A DNA stretch of 64,000 bases from Pseudomonas sivasensis (lineage in GTDB: Bacteria > Pseudomonadota > Gammaproteobacteria > Pseudomonadales > Pseudomonadaceae), in assembly GCF_013778505.1 (NCBI RefSeq), contig NZ_JAAOWU010000001.1, positions 706,237-770,236 on the forward strand, read 5' to 3'. Below the pieces are notes generated by a model. The model saw nothing but the letters and a program-made list of their open reading frames with translations. It did no database searches and was not told the origin of the DNA. The position numbers were made by a program, and so were the translations under genes. Each line of letters starts with the position of its first letter. Position 1 is the stretch's first letter. This document shows positions 1-8,301 of this stretch, piece after piece.

Positions 1-233
1 TGCGCGACATCATCGCGCAGTTGAGTAATCAGAATAATTTTTACCGTCTGCGGCTCGGCATTGGCCACCCAGGCGTTGCGAGTATGGTTTCAAATTTCGT
101 CCTGGGTCGTGCGCCACGCGCCGAACAGGAAAAACTCGATGCCAGCATCGACTTTGCCCTCGGCGTGCTGCCGGATATCTTCGCCGGTGAATGGAACCGC
201 GCGATGAAAAACCTGCACAGCCAGAAGGCCTGA
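1..233 (+). CDS. pth: Peptidyl-tRNA hydrolase, C-terminal part
   Basis: This is the 3' end of a gene that begins before the window; codons run in frame from base 3 to the TGA at 231-233. The readable residues include the family motif [12 protein letters not shown], and the C-terminal part has the usual Pth pattern of a short helix followed by a basic tail. Pth releases peptides from peptidyl-tRNA that has dropped off the ribosome. It lies 22 bases upstream of ychF in the same direction; the pth-ychF pair is a common bacterial arrangement and the two are probably co-transcribed. The active-site histidine region is outside the window. Confidence 0.93.
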   Translation, partial: RDIIAQLSNQNNFYRLRLGIGHPGVASMVSNFVLGRAPRAEQEKLDASIDFALGVLPDIFAGEWNRAMKNLHSQKA

Positions 234-255
234 CTTTTTTCCGAGGGGAAACACC

Positions 256-1356
256 ATGGGATTCAATTGCGGCATCGTCGGCCTGCCCAACGTCGGCAAA
301 TCCACCTTGTTCAACGCTTTGACCAAGTCCGGTATTGCGGCTGAGAACTTCCCCTTCTGCACCATCGAGCCTAACAGCGGTATCGTGCCGATGCCGGATA
401 CACGCCTGGACGCTCTGGCAGCGATCGTCAACCCGAAGCGTGTACTGCCGACCACCATGGAGTTCGTCGACATCGCAGGCCTGGTAGCCGGCGCATCGAA
501 AGGTGAAGGCCTGGGCAACAAGTTCCTGGCCAACATCCGCGAAACCGATGCCATCGCCCACGTGGTCCGCTGCTTTGAAGACGAGAACGTGATTCACGTC
601 TCCAATAGCGTCGACCCGAAACGCGACATCGAGATCATTGACTTGGAATTGATCTTCGCTGACCTCGACAGCTGCGAGAAGCAACTGCAGAAAGTCGCGC
701 GCAACGCCAAGGGAGGCGACAAAGACGCCGTGGTCCAGAAAGGCCTGTTGGAACAGTTGATCGCGCACTTCACCGAGGGCAAGCCGGCACGCAGCCTGAT
801 GAAAAGCATGGGCGCTGACGAGAAGGCCGTGATCAAGGGCTTCCACCTGCTGACCACCAAGCCAGTGATGTACATCGCCAACGTGGCTGAAGACGGTTTC
901 GAGAACAACCCGTTGCTCGACGTGGTCAAGGCCATCGCCGACGAAGAAGGCGCCATCGTGGTGCCGGTTTGCAACAAGATCGAAGCGGAAATCGCCGAGC
1001 TTGATGACGGCGAAGAAAAAGACATGTTCCTCGAGGCCCTGGGCCTGGAAGAACCAGGTCTGAACCGCGTGATCCGCGCCGGCTACGAAATGCTCAACCT
1101 GCAGACTTACTTCACCGCTGGTGTCGAAGAAGTCCGCGCTTGGACCGTCAAGGTCGGCGCCACCGCGCCACAAGCTGCTGGCGTGATCCACACCGACTTT
1201 GAAAAGGGCTTTATCCGCGCAGAAGTGATCGCCTACAACGACTTCATCCAATTTAAAGGTGAAGCCGGTGCCAAGGAAGCCGGTAAGTGGCGCTTGGAAG
1301 GTAAGGAATATATCGTCAAGGATGGCGACGTGATGCACTTCCGCTTTAACGTGTAA
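256..1356 (+). CDS. ychF: Obg-family ATPase YchF (OLA1-like)
   Basis: The 366-residue product has the family's usual length. A Walker A motif GLPNVGKS lies at residues 9-16, followed by the switch motif DIAGL. The base-specificity motif is of the NxxE type (NVAED) rather than NKxD, which in this family goes with a preference for ATP over GTP. The C-terminal third contains the TGS-type domain ending in a MHFRFNV tail. YchF binds ribosomes and is linked to translation and oxidative-stress control. The ATG follows a GAGGGG ribosome site, and a strong terminator follows the stop. It marks the left backbone edge of the type III secretion region. Confidence 0.97.
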   Translation: MGFNCGIVGLPNVGKSTLFNALTKSGIAAENFPFCTIEPNSGIVPMPDTRLDALAAIVNPKRVLPTTMEFVDIAGLVAGASKGEGLGNKFLANIRETDAIAHVVRCFEDENVIHVSNSVDPKRDIEIIDLELIFADLDSCEKQLQKVARNAKGGDKDAVVQKGLLEQLIAHFTEGKPARSLMKSMGADEKAVIKGFHLLTTKPVMYIANVAEDGFENNPLLDVVKAIADEEGAIVVPVCNKIEAEIAELDDGEEKDMFLEALGLEEPGLNRVIRAGYEMLNLQTYFTAGVEEVRAWTVKVGATAPQAAGVIHTDFEKGFIRAEVIAYNDFIQFKGEAGAKEAGKWRLEGKEYIVKDGDVMHFRFNV

Positions 1357-1374
1357 GCAGCCGCCGCAAATAAA

Positions 1375-1404
1375 AAAGCCGATGCAATGCATCGGCTTTT
1401 TAGT
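1375..1404 (+). terminator. Rho-independent terminator after ychF
   Basis: A near-perfect hairpin built on AAAGCCGATGC / GCATCGGCTTT is followed by TTTT. It starts 18 bases after the ychF stop and should end the pth-ychF transcript. The flanking A and T runs make it potentially bidirectional. Confidence 0.85.
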
Positions 1405-1659
1405 GGGCGACGATTAAAACTCAGACAAAGAAAACACCCACGCTCAATTATCAGATTCCCCCTACTCACTTCCCAGGCTTATAGATACAACAACACTCAA
1501 ACAACTAAATAGCTATAACCAACGATGTTTTCCTACACCATTGCAGTACATACCCGCTTTAAGCGCACATCATAATCCTTATACGCTTCACTTTAGCGAT
1601 CGGCGTCTGGATAACGCCGTTAAACAGTGAAACACTCGCAACAATGGAGCGCCCAGTTA
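1405..1659. other. AT-rich intergenic stretch upstream of rspR
   Basis: There is no convincing gene here. The stretch is visibly richer in A and T than the flanking genes, as is common at the edge of acquired DNA. A small hairpin (CGGCGT / ACGCCG, 1601-1619) lies just before the possible GTG start of rspR at 1627. I see neither a hrp box nor a -24/-12 promoter, so the promoter of rspR is not identified. Confidence 0.5.
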
Positions 1660-2583
1660 ATGCCGGCCCACTCTAATGGGGAAAATGAATCGACCATCTT
1701 ACTCAATGATGGCCCGGATATTGAAAATACACTTAACAGTACGGCATCCCTCAACATTGACATTTTACTACTGGGGGAAACCGGTACTGGCAAAGATACA
1801 TTGGCACAACGGGTTCATCGCTTATCGGGACGACGGGGTAATTTTGTTGCCGTGAACTGCGCAGCTATTCCTGAAAGCCTCGCAGAAAGCCAATTGTTCG
1901 GAGTCAACAGCGGTGCTTATACCGGGGCAATGCAATCACGGGCCGGATTTGTCGAAGCCGCCCATCTAGGTACCCTGTACCTCGACGAAATCGACAGCAT
2001 GCCATTGTGCTTGCAAGCCAAACTGCTACGGGTGCTGGAGTCGCGTGGGGTGGAGCGCTTGGGCTCAACCCGTTTTATACCGGTGGACATGCGCGTCATC
2101 GCGTCCGCACAGCATTCGCTTTATCAGATGGTCGAGCACGGCACTTTCAGGCGTGACCTGTACTTTCGCCTGAATGTCGTCAACATCCAGCTCCCGCCGC
2201 TGCGCGATAGGCGAGAACGCATCATCCCGCTGTTTCTGGAAATGATCCAACAAGAAGCTGCCCAGTTCAAATGCAATGCCCCGCCACCGCCTGGTGGGCT
2301 GTTGCAACAGCTGCTGTGCCACCCCTGGCTAGGCAATGTTCGTGAACTACGCTCGACGGCCAAAAGATTCGTGCTGGGCCTGCCACCGCTTTCGACGTCG
2401 TCGAGCCAGTTGCAGGATAACCAAATGAACCTTAAGGCACGCCTGCAGCACATTGAAAGGGCATTGATTGAAGAGTCCTTGTGCCGCCATCTCTACTGCG
2501 TGGATACCGTGGCGATTGAGTTGGGTATTGCGAAGCGCACGCTGTACTACAGGATGAAACAATTGGACATCTCATTGGCTTGA
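1660..2583 (+). CDS. rspR: HrpS/RspR-type sigma-54 activator of the type III cluster
   Basis: This is an AAA+ enhancer-binding protein with no N-terminal receiver domain. Counting from the ATG at 1660, Walker A GETGTGKD starts near residue 39, the sigma-54 contact loop GAYTGA near 85, and Walker B YLDEID follows. A Fis-like helix-turn-helix (AIELGIAKRTLYYRMKQL) closes the protein. The ATG at 1660 has GGAGC about ten bases upstream and gives 307 residues, close to HrpS of P. syringae; a GTG at 1627 (318 residues) is an alternative. P. syringae uses a HrpR/HrpS pair, but only one activator gene is visible here. Its expected target is the sigma-54 promoter of rspL at 19212. Confidence 0.9.
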   Translation: MPAHSNGENESTILLNDGPDIENTLNSTASLNIDILLLGETGTGKDTLAQRVHRLSGRRGNFVAVNCAAIPESLAESQLFGVNSGAYTGAMQSRAGFVEAAHLGTLYLDEIDSMPLCLQAKLLRVLESRGVERLGSTRFIPVDMRVIASAQHSLYQMVEHGTFRRDLYFRLNVVNIQLPPLRDRRERIIPLFLEMIQQEAAQFKCNAPPPPGGLLQQLLCHPWLGNVRELRSTAKRFVLGLPPLSTSSSQLQDNQMNLKARLQHIERALIEESLCRHLYCVDTVAIELGIAKRTLYYRMKQLDISLA

Positions 2584-2675
2584 GGACACAGAGCTCATTA
2601 AAGGCTAAGTAAGGGGGCCATGCTTCTACCCTCAGCACTCCAATCATCCAGAAATATCTAGCCATAGACACATCA

Positions 2676-2703
2676 GGAACGCTTTAGCGTTGCGAGCCAC
2701 ATA
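2676..2703 (+). promoter_or_regulatory. hrp box (RspL/HrpL promoter) upstream of rspA
   Basis: GGAACG and CCACATA are separated by 15 bases. This matches the HrpL consensus GGAACC-N15/16-CCACNNA with one mismatch. It lies 97 bases upstream of the rspA start and is the only good hrp box seen for the plus-strand half of the cluster. Confidence 0.8.
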
Positions 2704-2800
2704 TTCAAAGCCTGGTTCAAGTTACAAAAAGTTCCAGACATCAGGGCTTGGTTCACGACACGTGAATCAACGTTCAAAATATCCAAATCGGAGTCTTATT

Positions 2801-3010
2801 ATGAATGGTATATCCGGTAGCAGTTCATACGGTGGATACGCATACGGCAACAGCATGATGTCCAGTGAACTCGATGGAGTACAGAGTGGCATTGGTTCCC
2901 GTTCCGCTTCTGAACGCGCAGAGGAAGTCGCCGAGCTTACGTTCCAAGAAAGTTTGAAATCAAAGATGATTTCGGGCTTGTACGCCGCGGCTAAAGAAAT
3001 TCGCTCGTAA
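2801..3010 (+). CDS. rspA: Small HrpA-like pilin candidate
   Basis: The product has 69 residues, with a Gly/Ser/Tyr-rich N-terminus (GISGSSSYGGYAYG) and a helical C-terminal half ending in AAAKEIRS. The frame stays open further upstream, but the ATG at 2801 follows a GGAG site at a sensible distance and lies downstream of a hrp box. I recognise no sequence family directly. The assignment rests on position (first gene after the hrpS-like regulator, where hrpA sits in Hrp1 clusters), small size, low complexity and helical C-terminus. Hrp pilins evolve very fast. A stem-loop directly after the stop would suit a highly expressed, separately terminated subunit mRNA. An unrelated secreted protein is possible. 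Confidence 0.55.
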   Translation: MNGISGSSSYGGYAYGNSMMSSELDGVQSGIGSRSASERAEEVAELTFQESLKSKMISGLYAAAKEIRS

Positions 3011-3017
3011 CATGATT

Positions 3018-3045
3018 ACCTCCCTGGCTCATTAGCCGGGGAGGT
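3018..3045 (+). terminator. Stem-loop between rspA and rspB (attenuator candidate)
   Basis: Twelve paired bases (ACCTCCCTGGCT with AGCCGGGGAGGT, one G-U pair) enclose a CATT loop, eight bases after the rspA stop. There is no real T-run after it. It is more likely a partial terminator or mRNA-stabilising structure than a full stop, which would let rspA exceed the downstream genes in expression. Confidence 0.5.
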
Positions 3046-3124
3046 TGTCATATGAGTCGATGTAATAAATGCGGCATCAGCCATTATCAAGAACCTGCTT
3101 CAGACACCTCACCGCAGGCCCTAT

Positions 3125-3493
3125 ATGCAGATAGAAGCATTTGACTTTTCAACGCCAAACAAACTTCACAGCAACACGGGCGTCACTCGGGAACCTTCGG
3201 CTTCTAGTACGGATGTTGGTTTCTTCACCTCAATGCTCGAAGGTTCGATATCAAACACGCCTGCCTCCGCCAACCATACTGTATTGGCCATGCTGACAGA
3301 GCCATCAAAACATATCGTAGATGCCAAAGATCGCCTTGCACGCGCGTTGAAATCATCAAGTAAAGGGATGGACGCTGACAAGTTCAGAGAGTATCCGCAG
3401 GAACTTTCTAATGTAGCGCTAACGACCCAACTTTTAGTAAAGAGCCTTGGCAAGACAAGCCAATGCATCGACAAAATCTGTAACCTGCAATAG
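3125..3493 (+). CDS. rspB: Type III inner rod protein RspB (HrpB/SctI)
   Basis: The 122-residue product is close to the length of HrpB. The N-terminal half is polar and Ser/Thr-rich. The C-terminal segment (LLVKSLGKTSQCIDKICNLQ) has the SctI-type amphipathic helix pattern ending in a conserved Gln. SctI forms the inner rod or socket at the base of the needle or pilus and is itself exported early. Its place directly before rscJ matches hrpB-hrcJ in P. syringae, with the harpin gene hrpZ missing between pilin and rod. The ribosome site before the ATG is weak, so translation may depend on upstream context. Confidence 0.75.
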   Translation: MQIEAFDFSTPNKLHSNTGVTREPSASSTDVGFFTSMLEGSISNTPASANHTVLAMLTEPSKHIVDAKDRLARALKSSSKGMDADKFREYPQELSNVALTTQLLVKSLGKTSQCIDKICNLQ

Positions 3494-3498
3494 TGAAC

Positions 3499-4299
3499 AT
3501 GACTAAATACCTGCCTGCCGCCCTACTTCTGACTTTTGCATTCATGCTAAACGGTTGCAGCGACCGCGTTGAACTTCATCGACAGCTTTCTGAGCAAGAA
3601 GCCAATGAAGTGGTAGCGGAATTGGCAGACAAACATATTCGCGCCCAAAAAATCCCGTCCAAAGACGGTGTCGTCGTGGCGGTTAACACCGCCGATATCG
3701 GGCGTGCCGTACGTACATTGGAAGCCGCAGGATTACCTAGAGTGGCACGAACCACGCTGGGCGATACCTTTCGCAAGGAAGGGGTTATTTCCACTCCACT
3801 GGAAGAACGAGCACGCTATATCTACGCCTTATCCCAGGAGCTTGAAGCCACCTTATCCAACATTGACGGGGTAATTATTGCCCGGGTGCACGTGGTATTG
3901 CCCGAACGCATCGCACCGGGAGAACCAGTCCAGCCCGCTTCAGCGTCAGTATTCATTAAGCATGACCCACGGCTGGATCCCGATAATATTCGCGCGCGCG
4001 TTCGCAGGATGGTGGCGAGCAGCATTCCAGGCATGACCACTGCAGTGGATAACCTGCAAAAACTCAGCGTGATCTTTGTACCTGCCACCACCTACCAAGA
4101 GCAGCAGCGGCTGGTGTATTTCGGCCCTTTCCTGGTGCCAAGCGATGATCTTGGGTTTTGGCGAGGCAGTGTTATCGCGGTACTGCTTGGCGTGGCGTCC
4201 TCCTTGGTTGCCGGGCTATTCCTGTTCAGCCGCCGCCAACATCCTCCGCAAGAGCCGCGCATAGCCCGCGAACAGGATGGCACCTCTCATGACACCTGA
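3499..4299 (+). CDS. rscJ: Type III inner membrane ring lipoprotein RscJ (SctJ)
   Basis: An N-terminal lipoprotein signal with lipobox LNGC is followed by the YscJ/FliF ring-building domains, including LSEQEANEVVAEL and EERARYIYALSQELEATLS. A C-terminal membrane segment (about residues 222-244) ends in a short cytoplasmic tail. SctJ forms the inner membrane MS-like ring of the injectisome with SctD (RspQ here). The ATG at 3499 gives 266 residues; a GTG at 3493 overlapping the rspB stop would add two. The 3' end overlaps rspD, so the genes are translationally coupled. Confidence 0.95.
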   Translation: MTKYLPAALLLTFAFMLNGCSDRVELHRQLSEQEANEVVAELADKHIRAQKIPSKDGVVVAVNTADIGRAVRTLEAAGLPRVARTTLGDTFRKEGVISTPLEERARYIYALSQELEATLSNIDGVIIARVHVVLPERIAPGEPVQPASASVFIKHDPRLDPDNIRARVRRMVASSIPGMTTAVDNLQKLSVIFVPATTYQEQQRLVYFGPFLVPSDDLGFWRGSVIAVLLGVASSLVAGLFLFSRRQHPPQEPRIAREQDGTSHDT

Positions 4300-4861
4300 G
4301 CTGGATCACTCCATGAGTGAACATCTGGCCTGGGCTCAATGGTGGGCGTTCCCCTGGAGGCACGCCCACGAGGACTGGAGGGGCGACAAGTACCCCGCAA
4401 TTAAAGTGCTTTATCGCAACAGGCGGTCCGCGCCGGACGACCTCACTGGCATTGTTGCGTGCTTGCCTCCTGCCCCTCACCCGACGGTACTTCGCCTGGC
4501 CCTTGCTTCAACGGAACAACTCAACCTGGCGCTGACACTGGTTCACGACACGTTCAACCCTGAAGCGGCGACGCCGTTGAGCGAGAGTCAGCACCTGTGG
4601 TGCATGCGTTTATCCAAGGCGCTGCCCCCTACCATGCTGTCGCGCGATGCTGATCCATTGCAATTGCTCTCCAGCTGGGTAGAGCCCGATACCTGGCGGC
4701 GCCTTCGACTGAGATTCCCCCGTAACCGCGTACAGGCGGTTGAGAAAAGTACCGTCTCACTCGAAAACGCAAGCAGTCGACTGAACACGCTATGGCAAGC
4801 CGTAGTCTGGCGCGTGACGACATTGGCAAACGCCCCCCTGTCACCTGACCCGAACGCGTAA
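4289..4861 (+). CDS. rspD: Type III apparatus protein RspD (HrpD/SctK)
   Basis: The product has about 190 residues with no membrane segment or signal peptide, rich in Trp, Leu and Arg. It sits between rscJ and the rspE stator gene, the place of hrpD in Hrp1 systems. HrpD/SctK proteins are poorly conserved accessory parts of the cytoplasmic sorting platform that link SctQ to the ring. The ATG at 4289 is chosen because it overlaps the rscJ end and has AGGA upstream; an in-frame ATG at 4277 would add four residues. The identification is mainly positional. Confidence 0.75.
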   Translation: MTPELDHSMSEHLAWAQWWAFPWRHAHEDWRGDKYPAIKVLYRNRRSAPDDLTGIVACLPPAPHPTVLRLALASTEQLNLALTLVHDTFNPEAATPLSESQHLWCMRLSKALPPTMLSRDADPLQLLSSWVEPDTWRRLRLRFPRNRVQAVEKSTVSLENASSRLNTLWQAVVWRVTTLANAPLSPDPNA

Positions 4862-4872
4862 GGAAAACAGCG

Positions 4873-5466
4873 ATGTTATGCCGACACACCATTGAGTTGC
4901 TCAAGGATGCTTCGGAATTGCCACGTTGCCTGATCCCCCGGGAAGAGCTTGCAAACTGGGCACACGCTAACCAACTCATCAGTCGCGCCAAGGCACAGGC
5001 CGATGAACTGGTAATCCAGGCAGAGAAGCGATGCGAAATGCTGCTGGAAAAGGCGTCCCTGGATGTCTGGCAACGCGCAGACGCCCAACTCAAGCGCTGG
5101 GAGCGTGACCGTCAAGCGATGTGTGACAACCTGGAGGTGTATGCAACATCAATCACCAACCAGGCGATTCGCCGCCTGCTTGACGACACGGTGCCCCCCG
5201 AGCGGCTGGCCGCCCTTCTGAGGCAACTACTGGCAAACCAGATTCATGAGATCAACGCCTCGCTGCTCTGTCACCCACAGGACATTGAGGAGATAAAACA
5301 GTGTCTCGCCAATCAACAGGCAACACTCTGGAAGCTTCAGCCCGACGAAACAATCCCTGCGCAGACCCTTGTATTGAAAACCGATGAGGGTGATTTCCGT
5401 ATTAGCTGGCACTCGATGCTCGATGCTTTTTTCAATCACGCAAAGGAATACCGGATAGACATTTAA
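4873..5466 (+). CDS. rspE: Type III ATPase stator RspE (HrpE/SctL)
   Basis: The 197-residue cytoplasmic protein has a long charged helix at residues 35-90 (SRAKAQADELVIQAEKR) and a C-terminal domain of FliH/V-ATPase subunit E type. SctL binds the N-terminus of the ATPase SctN and tethers it to the sorting platform. The gene starts 11 bases after rspD and ends the block equivalent to the P. syringae hrpZ operon. About 85 bases separate it from rspF, so a separate promoter is possible, although I found no convincing hrp box there. Confidence 0.85.
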   Translation: MLCRHTIELLKDASELPRCLIPREELANWAHANQLISRAKAQADELVIQAEKRCEMLLEKASLDVWQRADAQLKRWERDRQAMCDNLEVYATSITNQAIRRLLDDTVPPERLAALLRQLLANQIHEINASLLCHPQDIEEIKQCLANQQATLWKLQPDETIPAQTLVLKTDEGDFRISWHSMLDAFFNHAKEYRIDI

Positions 5467-5550
5467 TTGCATCCGCCTGGCGTCCTGCACAACGCTACTT
5501 AACAACAATTGATCCACCCATGCACGTCCACCCAAGACAAAGGAACGCCC

Positions 5551-5769
5551 ATGAGTCTTTCCAACAATCTTTCACAAGAACTTTCAAGAAGCAGCAGTAT
5601 TGCCCACAAGCTGTATAAGCAGAGTTCAAGCAACGGTTCTAAAGATGGGGCTGACGCTGAATTATTCTATGAACTTGCCGTCAAGAACACCCTTTCCCAA
5701 ATGGCGTATCTGGAACATAACCGCGTTTCGCATATGTTGCTCAAAAGTACTTTTGAGAGTTTCCAATAA
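5551..5769 (+). CDS. rspF: Small type III protein RspF (HrpF-like)
   Basis: The 72-residue, Ser-rich, acidic-to-neutral protein closely matches the size of HrpF (about 74 residues) and occupies its position directly before the hrpG-like gene. An AAAGGA ribosome site precedes the ATG at 5551. The same frame is open upstream to 5509, but that extension has no ribosome site. HrpF in P. syringae is a small protein needed for secretion, proposed to act on pilin stability or export. The C-terminal half is predicted helical (MAYLEHNRVSHMLLKSTFES). Its function here is inferred from synteny. Confidence 0.75.
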   Translation: MSLSNNLSQELSRSSSIAHKLYKQSSSNGSKDGADAELFYELAVKNTLSQMAYLEHNRVSHMLLKSTFESFQ

Positions 5770-5770
5770 C

Positions 5771-6163
5771 ATGCAATCGCTAGTCCGTGACTGGTTAAGC
5801 GGCTGTAAAGAACAACTCAGTTTGTTTGAGGGTGATGACCAAATCATGCTGAAACGTCAGGGAGACGCGTTGTTACTTAGCGCTCAACTGACCTCAATCC
5901 GCGCAGACACCACCACCTTGCAGCACTGGATGCGCCTGGGCGCGGCCAGCCTGAATCATTTCCATGGCGCACTGGCTCAAAAAGCTGACAGCGGCGCGTT
6001 ATGGCTGATTCAGAAACTGCCAGGTGTGCAGGGAGAGGCTTACGTGCTCGGTTGCCTTGAGGCCCTGCTGAACCAACGCGACACCTGGCGCGCCACAGTC
6101 GCGCGCTTTGCTCGCCCGACTCAAAACCTCAAACCCACCTCGCTACGCTCACTGTCGTACTAA
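5771..6163 (+). CDS. rspG: Type III chaperone-like regulator RspG (HrpG)
   Basis: The 130-residue cytoplasmic protein starts one base after the rspF stop. Size and position match HrpG, a chaperone-like protein that in P. syringae binds HrpV and so relieves HrpV's inhibition of HrpS. A partner candidate (rspV) and the target (rspR) are both encoded in this cluster, so the same suppressor/co-suppressor circuit may operate. The sequence has an acidic start (LSGCKEQLSLFEGDDQ) and an amphipathic centre but no motif I recognise, so the assignment relies on gene order. Confidence 0.75.
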   Translation: MQSLVRDWLSGCKEQLSLFEGDDQIMLKRQGDALLLSAQLTSIRADTTTLQHWMRLGAASLNHFHGALAQKADSGALWLIQKLPGVQGEAYVLGCLEALLNQRDTWRATVARFARPTQNLKPTSLRSLSY

Positions 6164-6177
6164 CCCGAGAACCGACA

Positions 6178-8301
6178 ATGCATAACAAGAACCATGAGCA
6201 CAGTCGCTTACGCCGTGCTTCGCCCAAAGAATTTCCCTGGCGTAACGCTATCTTGCTTTCCTGGCTGCTGATCCCGGCACACACCGCATTGGCCGCCATC
6301 CCTTCCGATTGGAAAAACACCGCTTACGCATATGAGGCAGAACATAAGCCCTTGCGTGACGTGCTCGTCGATTTCGCTCAAGCCTTTGGTACTCAACTGC
6401 AAGTCGAGGGGCTGCTGGAGGGCAACGTCAATGGCAAGATCCGCGCTAATACCCCGCAATCGATGCTCGACAGGTTGGGGGTGGAACACCGTTTCCAGTG
6501 GTACATGTACAACAACACCCTCTATATCAGCACGCTGGACCAGCAAGAGTCTGCGCGCCTGGAAGTCTCTTCCGAGACCATTGCCGATCTCAAGCAAGCG
6601 CTCACGGATATCGGCTTGCTCGATAGCCGCTTCGGTTGGGGTGAGTTACCAGAAGACGGCGTAGTACTCGTATCTGGCCCTCGTCGCTATATCGAGCAAA
6701 TCAAACAGTTCAGCAGTCAGCGTCGTTCGCCGGATGAAAAACAGAGTGTGTTGAGCTTCCCGCTCAAGTTTGCCAATGCAACGGACCGGCAAGTGGATTA
6801 TCGCGGTGAGAAACTCAACATTCCGGGGGTGGCGAGCATTTTGCGAGGGTTACTGGAGCCGCGCGCCAACTCGACCCTCAATCGACTGAATCAGAGCTCC
6901 ACGTCACAGCCTGCGCCCCTCGTGCCGAACATCCCAAGATTGGGCAATCCGTTGCTGGGGCAAATGCTGGGTGCAAACGGCCATACCGCGCCGTTGGACG
7001 CTCCCCCCGCACTCACACCGCGCGCTGCGGCGCCTGGCAGCCGAATTCGCGTTGAAGCCGATGTGCGCAACAACGCCGTGCTGATTTACGACCTGCCTGA
7101 ACGCCTGGCCATGTACCGCGAGCTGATCACCCAACTCGATGTCGCGCGCAAGCTGGTGGAAATCGACGCGATTATTCTCGATATCGAGCGCACGCAATTG
7201 CGAGAGTTCGGGGTGAACTGGGGCTTTCAGAACAGTCGGTTCCGCGGCGGCGTCAATATGGCTCCGGGCACTTCGTCGCAGCTGTCGATTGAAAACCGCG
7301 AGCGCTTCTACGCGGATATACGCGCGCTGGAAGCCAAAGGGTTGGCAAGCATGGTGTCCAACCCCTCCGTTCTCACGCTGGAAAACCAACCGGCGGTAAT
7401 TGACTTCAATCGCACCCAATACCTGACACCGGGTCGAGAGAATGCCACCATTTTACCGGTCACTGTGGGCACCAGTTTCCAGGTTGTTCCCCGTGTCATC
7501 ACCAGCCGTGGCGGTCACCAGATCCACCTGGCGGTGGATATTGAAGACGGTAATTTCGACGAAACCAACCCGTCCCCCGGCAATCTGGATGTGCGCCGAG
7601 GCAAGGTCAGCACCCAGGCGGTCATGGAGGAAAAACGCTCGCTGGTGGTCGGAGGCTTCCACGTCACCGAAAGCAGTGACCAGCGCAACAAGGTGCCCTT
7701 GCTGGGCGATATTCCATTCATAGGCAAGGCGCTGTTTTCGTCGACCGAACGGCAGAACAACCGGCGTGAACGCTTGTTCATCCTCACTCCGCGCGTCATT
7801 GGCGATCAAGCAGACCCTTCTCGCTACCTGCCCCAGGCGGACCAGGTCGAATTGCAAGCGGCCCTTGCACCTCTGGCCAGGCGCGATGCCCCTCACCCGC
7901 CCGTGATAAAGCGCAGCGATATCATCAGCACACTGGCGCATATGGTCAGTGGTGAAATCCCCAAGGGCTTCAAGTCTGCGCCAATGCCACTGGGGCTGAA
8001 CACCTTGTGCAGCACCCGCGACATCCTGGCACTGAACAACGAACGCAGCCAGTGGTACACCGGCCCGGATTACAACGTGGCGGTGGTAGTGCTGAGCAAC
8101 CAGTCCAAGCGCTATGCCCGTATTGACGAAAATGAGTGCAGCACGCCGCAGACCCTGGCTGTGAGCGTGTGGCCGCGTGCCTGGCTGAAGCCGGGTGAAG
8201 AAGCCGAGGTATTTATCGCCATGCGCCCAGTGGTGAAGGATGAACACCTCAGCGTGCCCCGCCCCTCCTTGATCACTCCTGCTCCGAAGGCCACACCATG
8301 A
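6178..8301 (+). CDS. rscC: Type III outer membrane secretin RscC (SctC)
   Basis: The 707-residue protein has a long N-terminal signal sequence (hydrophobic stretch near residues 24-39, AHTALA cleavage region). Periplasmic N-domains follow, then a Pro/Ser-rich linker near residues 240-285, and the secretin core with the hallmark VPLLGDIPFIGKALF close to residue 510. SctC forms the outer membrane ring through which the pilus passes. The C-terminal 150 residues after the core form the extension that usually contacts a pilotin, and the small lipoprotein RspT is encoded directly downstream with a 4-base ATGA overlap. Confidence 0.97.
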   Translation: MHNKNHEHSRLRRASPKEFPWRNAILLSWLLIPAHTALAAIPSDWKNTAYAYEAEHKPLRDVLVDFAQAFGTQLQVEGLLEGNVNGKIRANTPQSMLDRLGVEHRFQWYMYNNTLYISTLDQQESARLEVSSETIADLKQALTDIGLLDSRFGWGELPEDGVVLVSGPRRYIEQIKQFSSQRRSPDEKQSVLSFPLKFANATDRQVDYRGEKLNIPGVASILRGLLEPRANSTLNRLNQSSTSQPAPLVPNIPRLGNPLLGQMLGANGHTAPLDAPPALTPRAAAPGSRIRVEADVRNNAVLIYDLPERLAMYRELITQLDVARKLVEIDAIILDIERTQLREFGVNWGFQNSRFRGGVNMAPGTSSQLSIENRERFYADIRALEAKGLASMVSNPSVLTLENQPAVIDFNRTQYLTPGRENATILPVTVGTSFQVVPRVITSRGGHQIHLAVDIEDGNFDETNPSPGNLDVRRGKVSTQAVMEEKRSLVVGGFHVTESSDQRNKVPLLGDIPFIGKALFSSTERQNNRRERLFILTPRVIGDQADPSRYLPQADQVELQAALAPLARRDAPHPPVIKRSDIISTLAHMVSGEIPKGFKSAPMPLGLNTLCSTRDILALNNERSQWYTGPDYNVAVVVLSNQSKRYARIDENECSTPQTLAVSVWPRAWLKPGEEAEVFIAMRPVVKDEHLSVPRPSLITPAPKATP

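Noticed and set aside
10..1392. Long minus-strand open frame opposite ychF
   Set aside because: It mirrors ychF, which has full GTPase-fold motifs; the antisense product has no recognisable domain and its His/Val/Asp-rich composition is typical of reading opposite GC-rich codons.
2690..2800. N-terminal extension of the rspA frame
   Set aside because: It would begin inside the hrp box promoter, upstream of any transcript from it; ATG 2801 has a ribosome site.
3053..3145. Thirty-codon frame starting MSRCNKCG between rspA and rspB
   Set aside because: It is short, overlaps the rspB start in another frame and has no ribosome site.
5481..5540. Possible hrp box upstream of rspF
   Set aside because: CCACCCA occurs at 5514 and 5528 but no GGAACC-like element lies 15-16 bases upstream of either.
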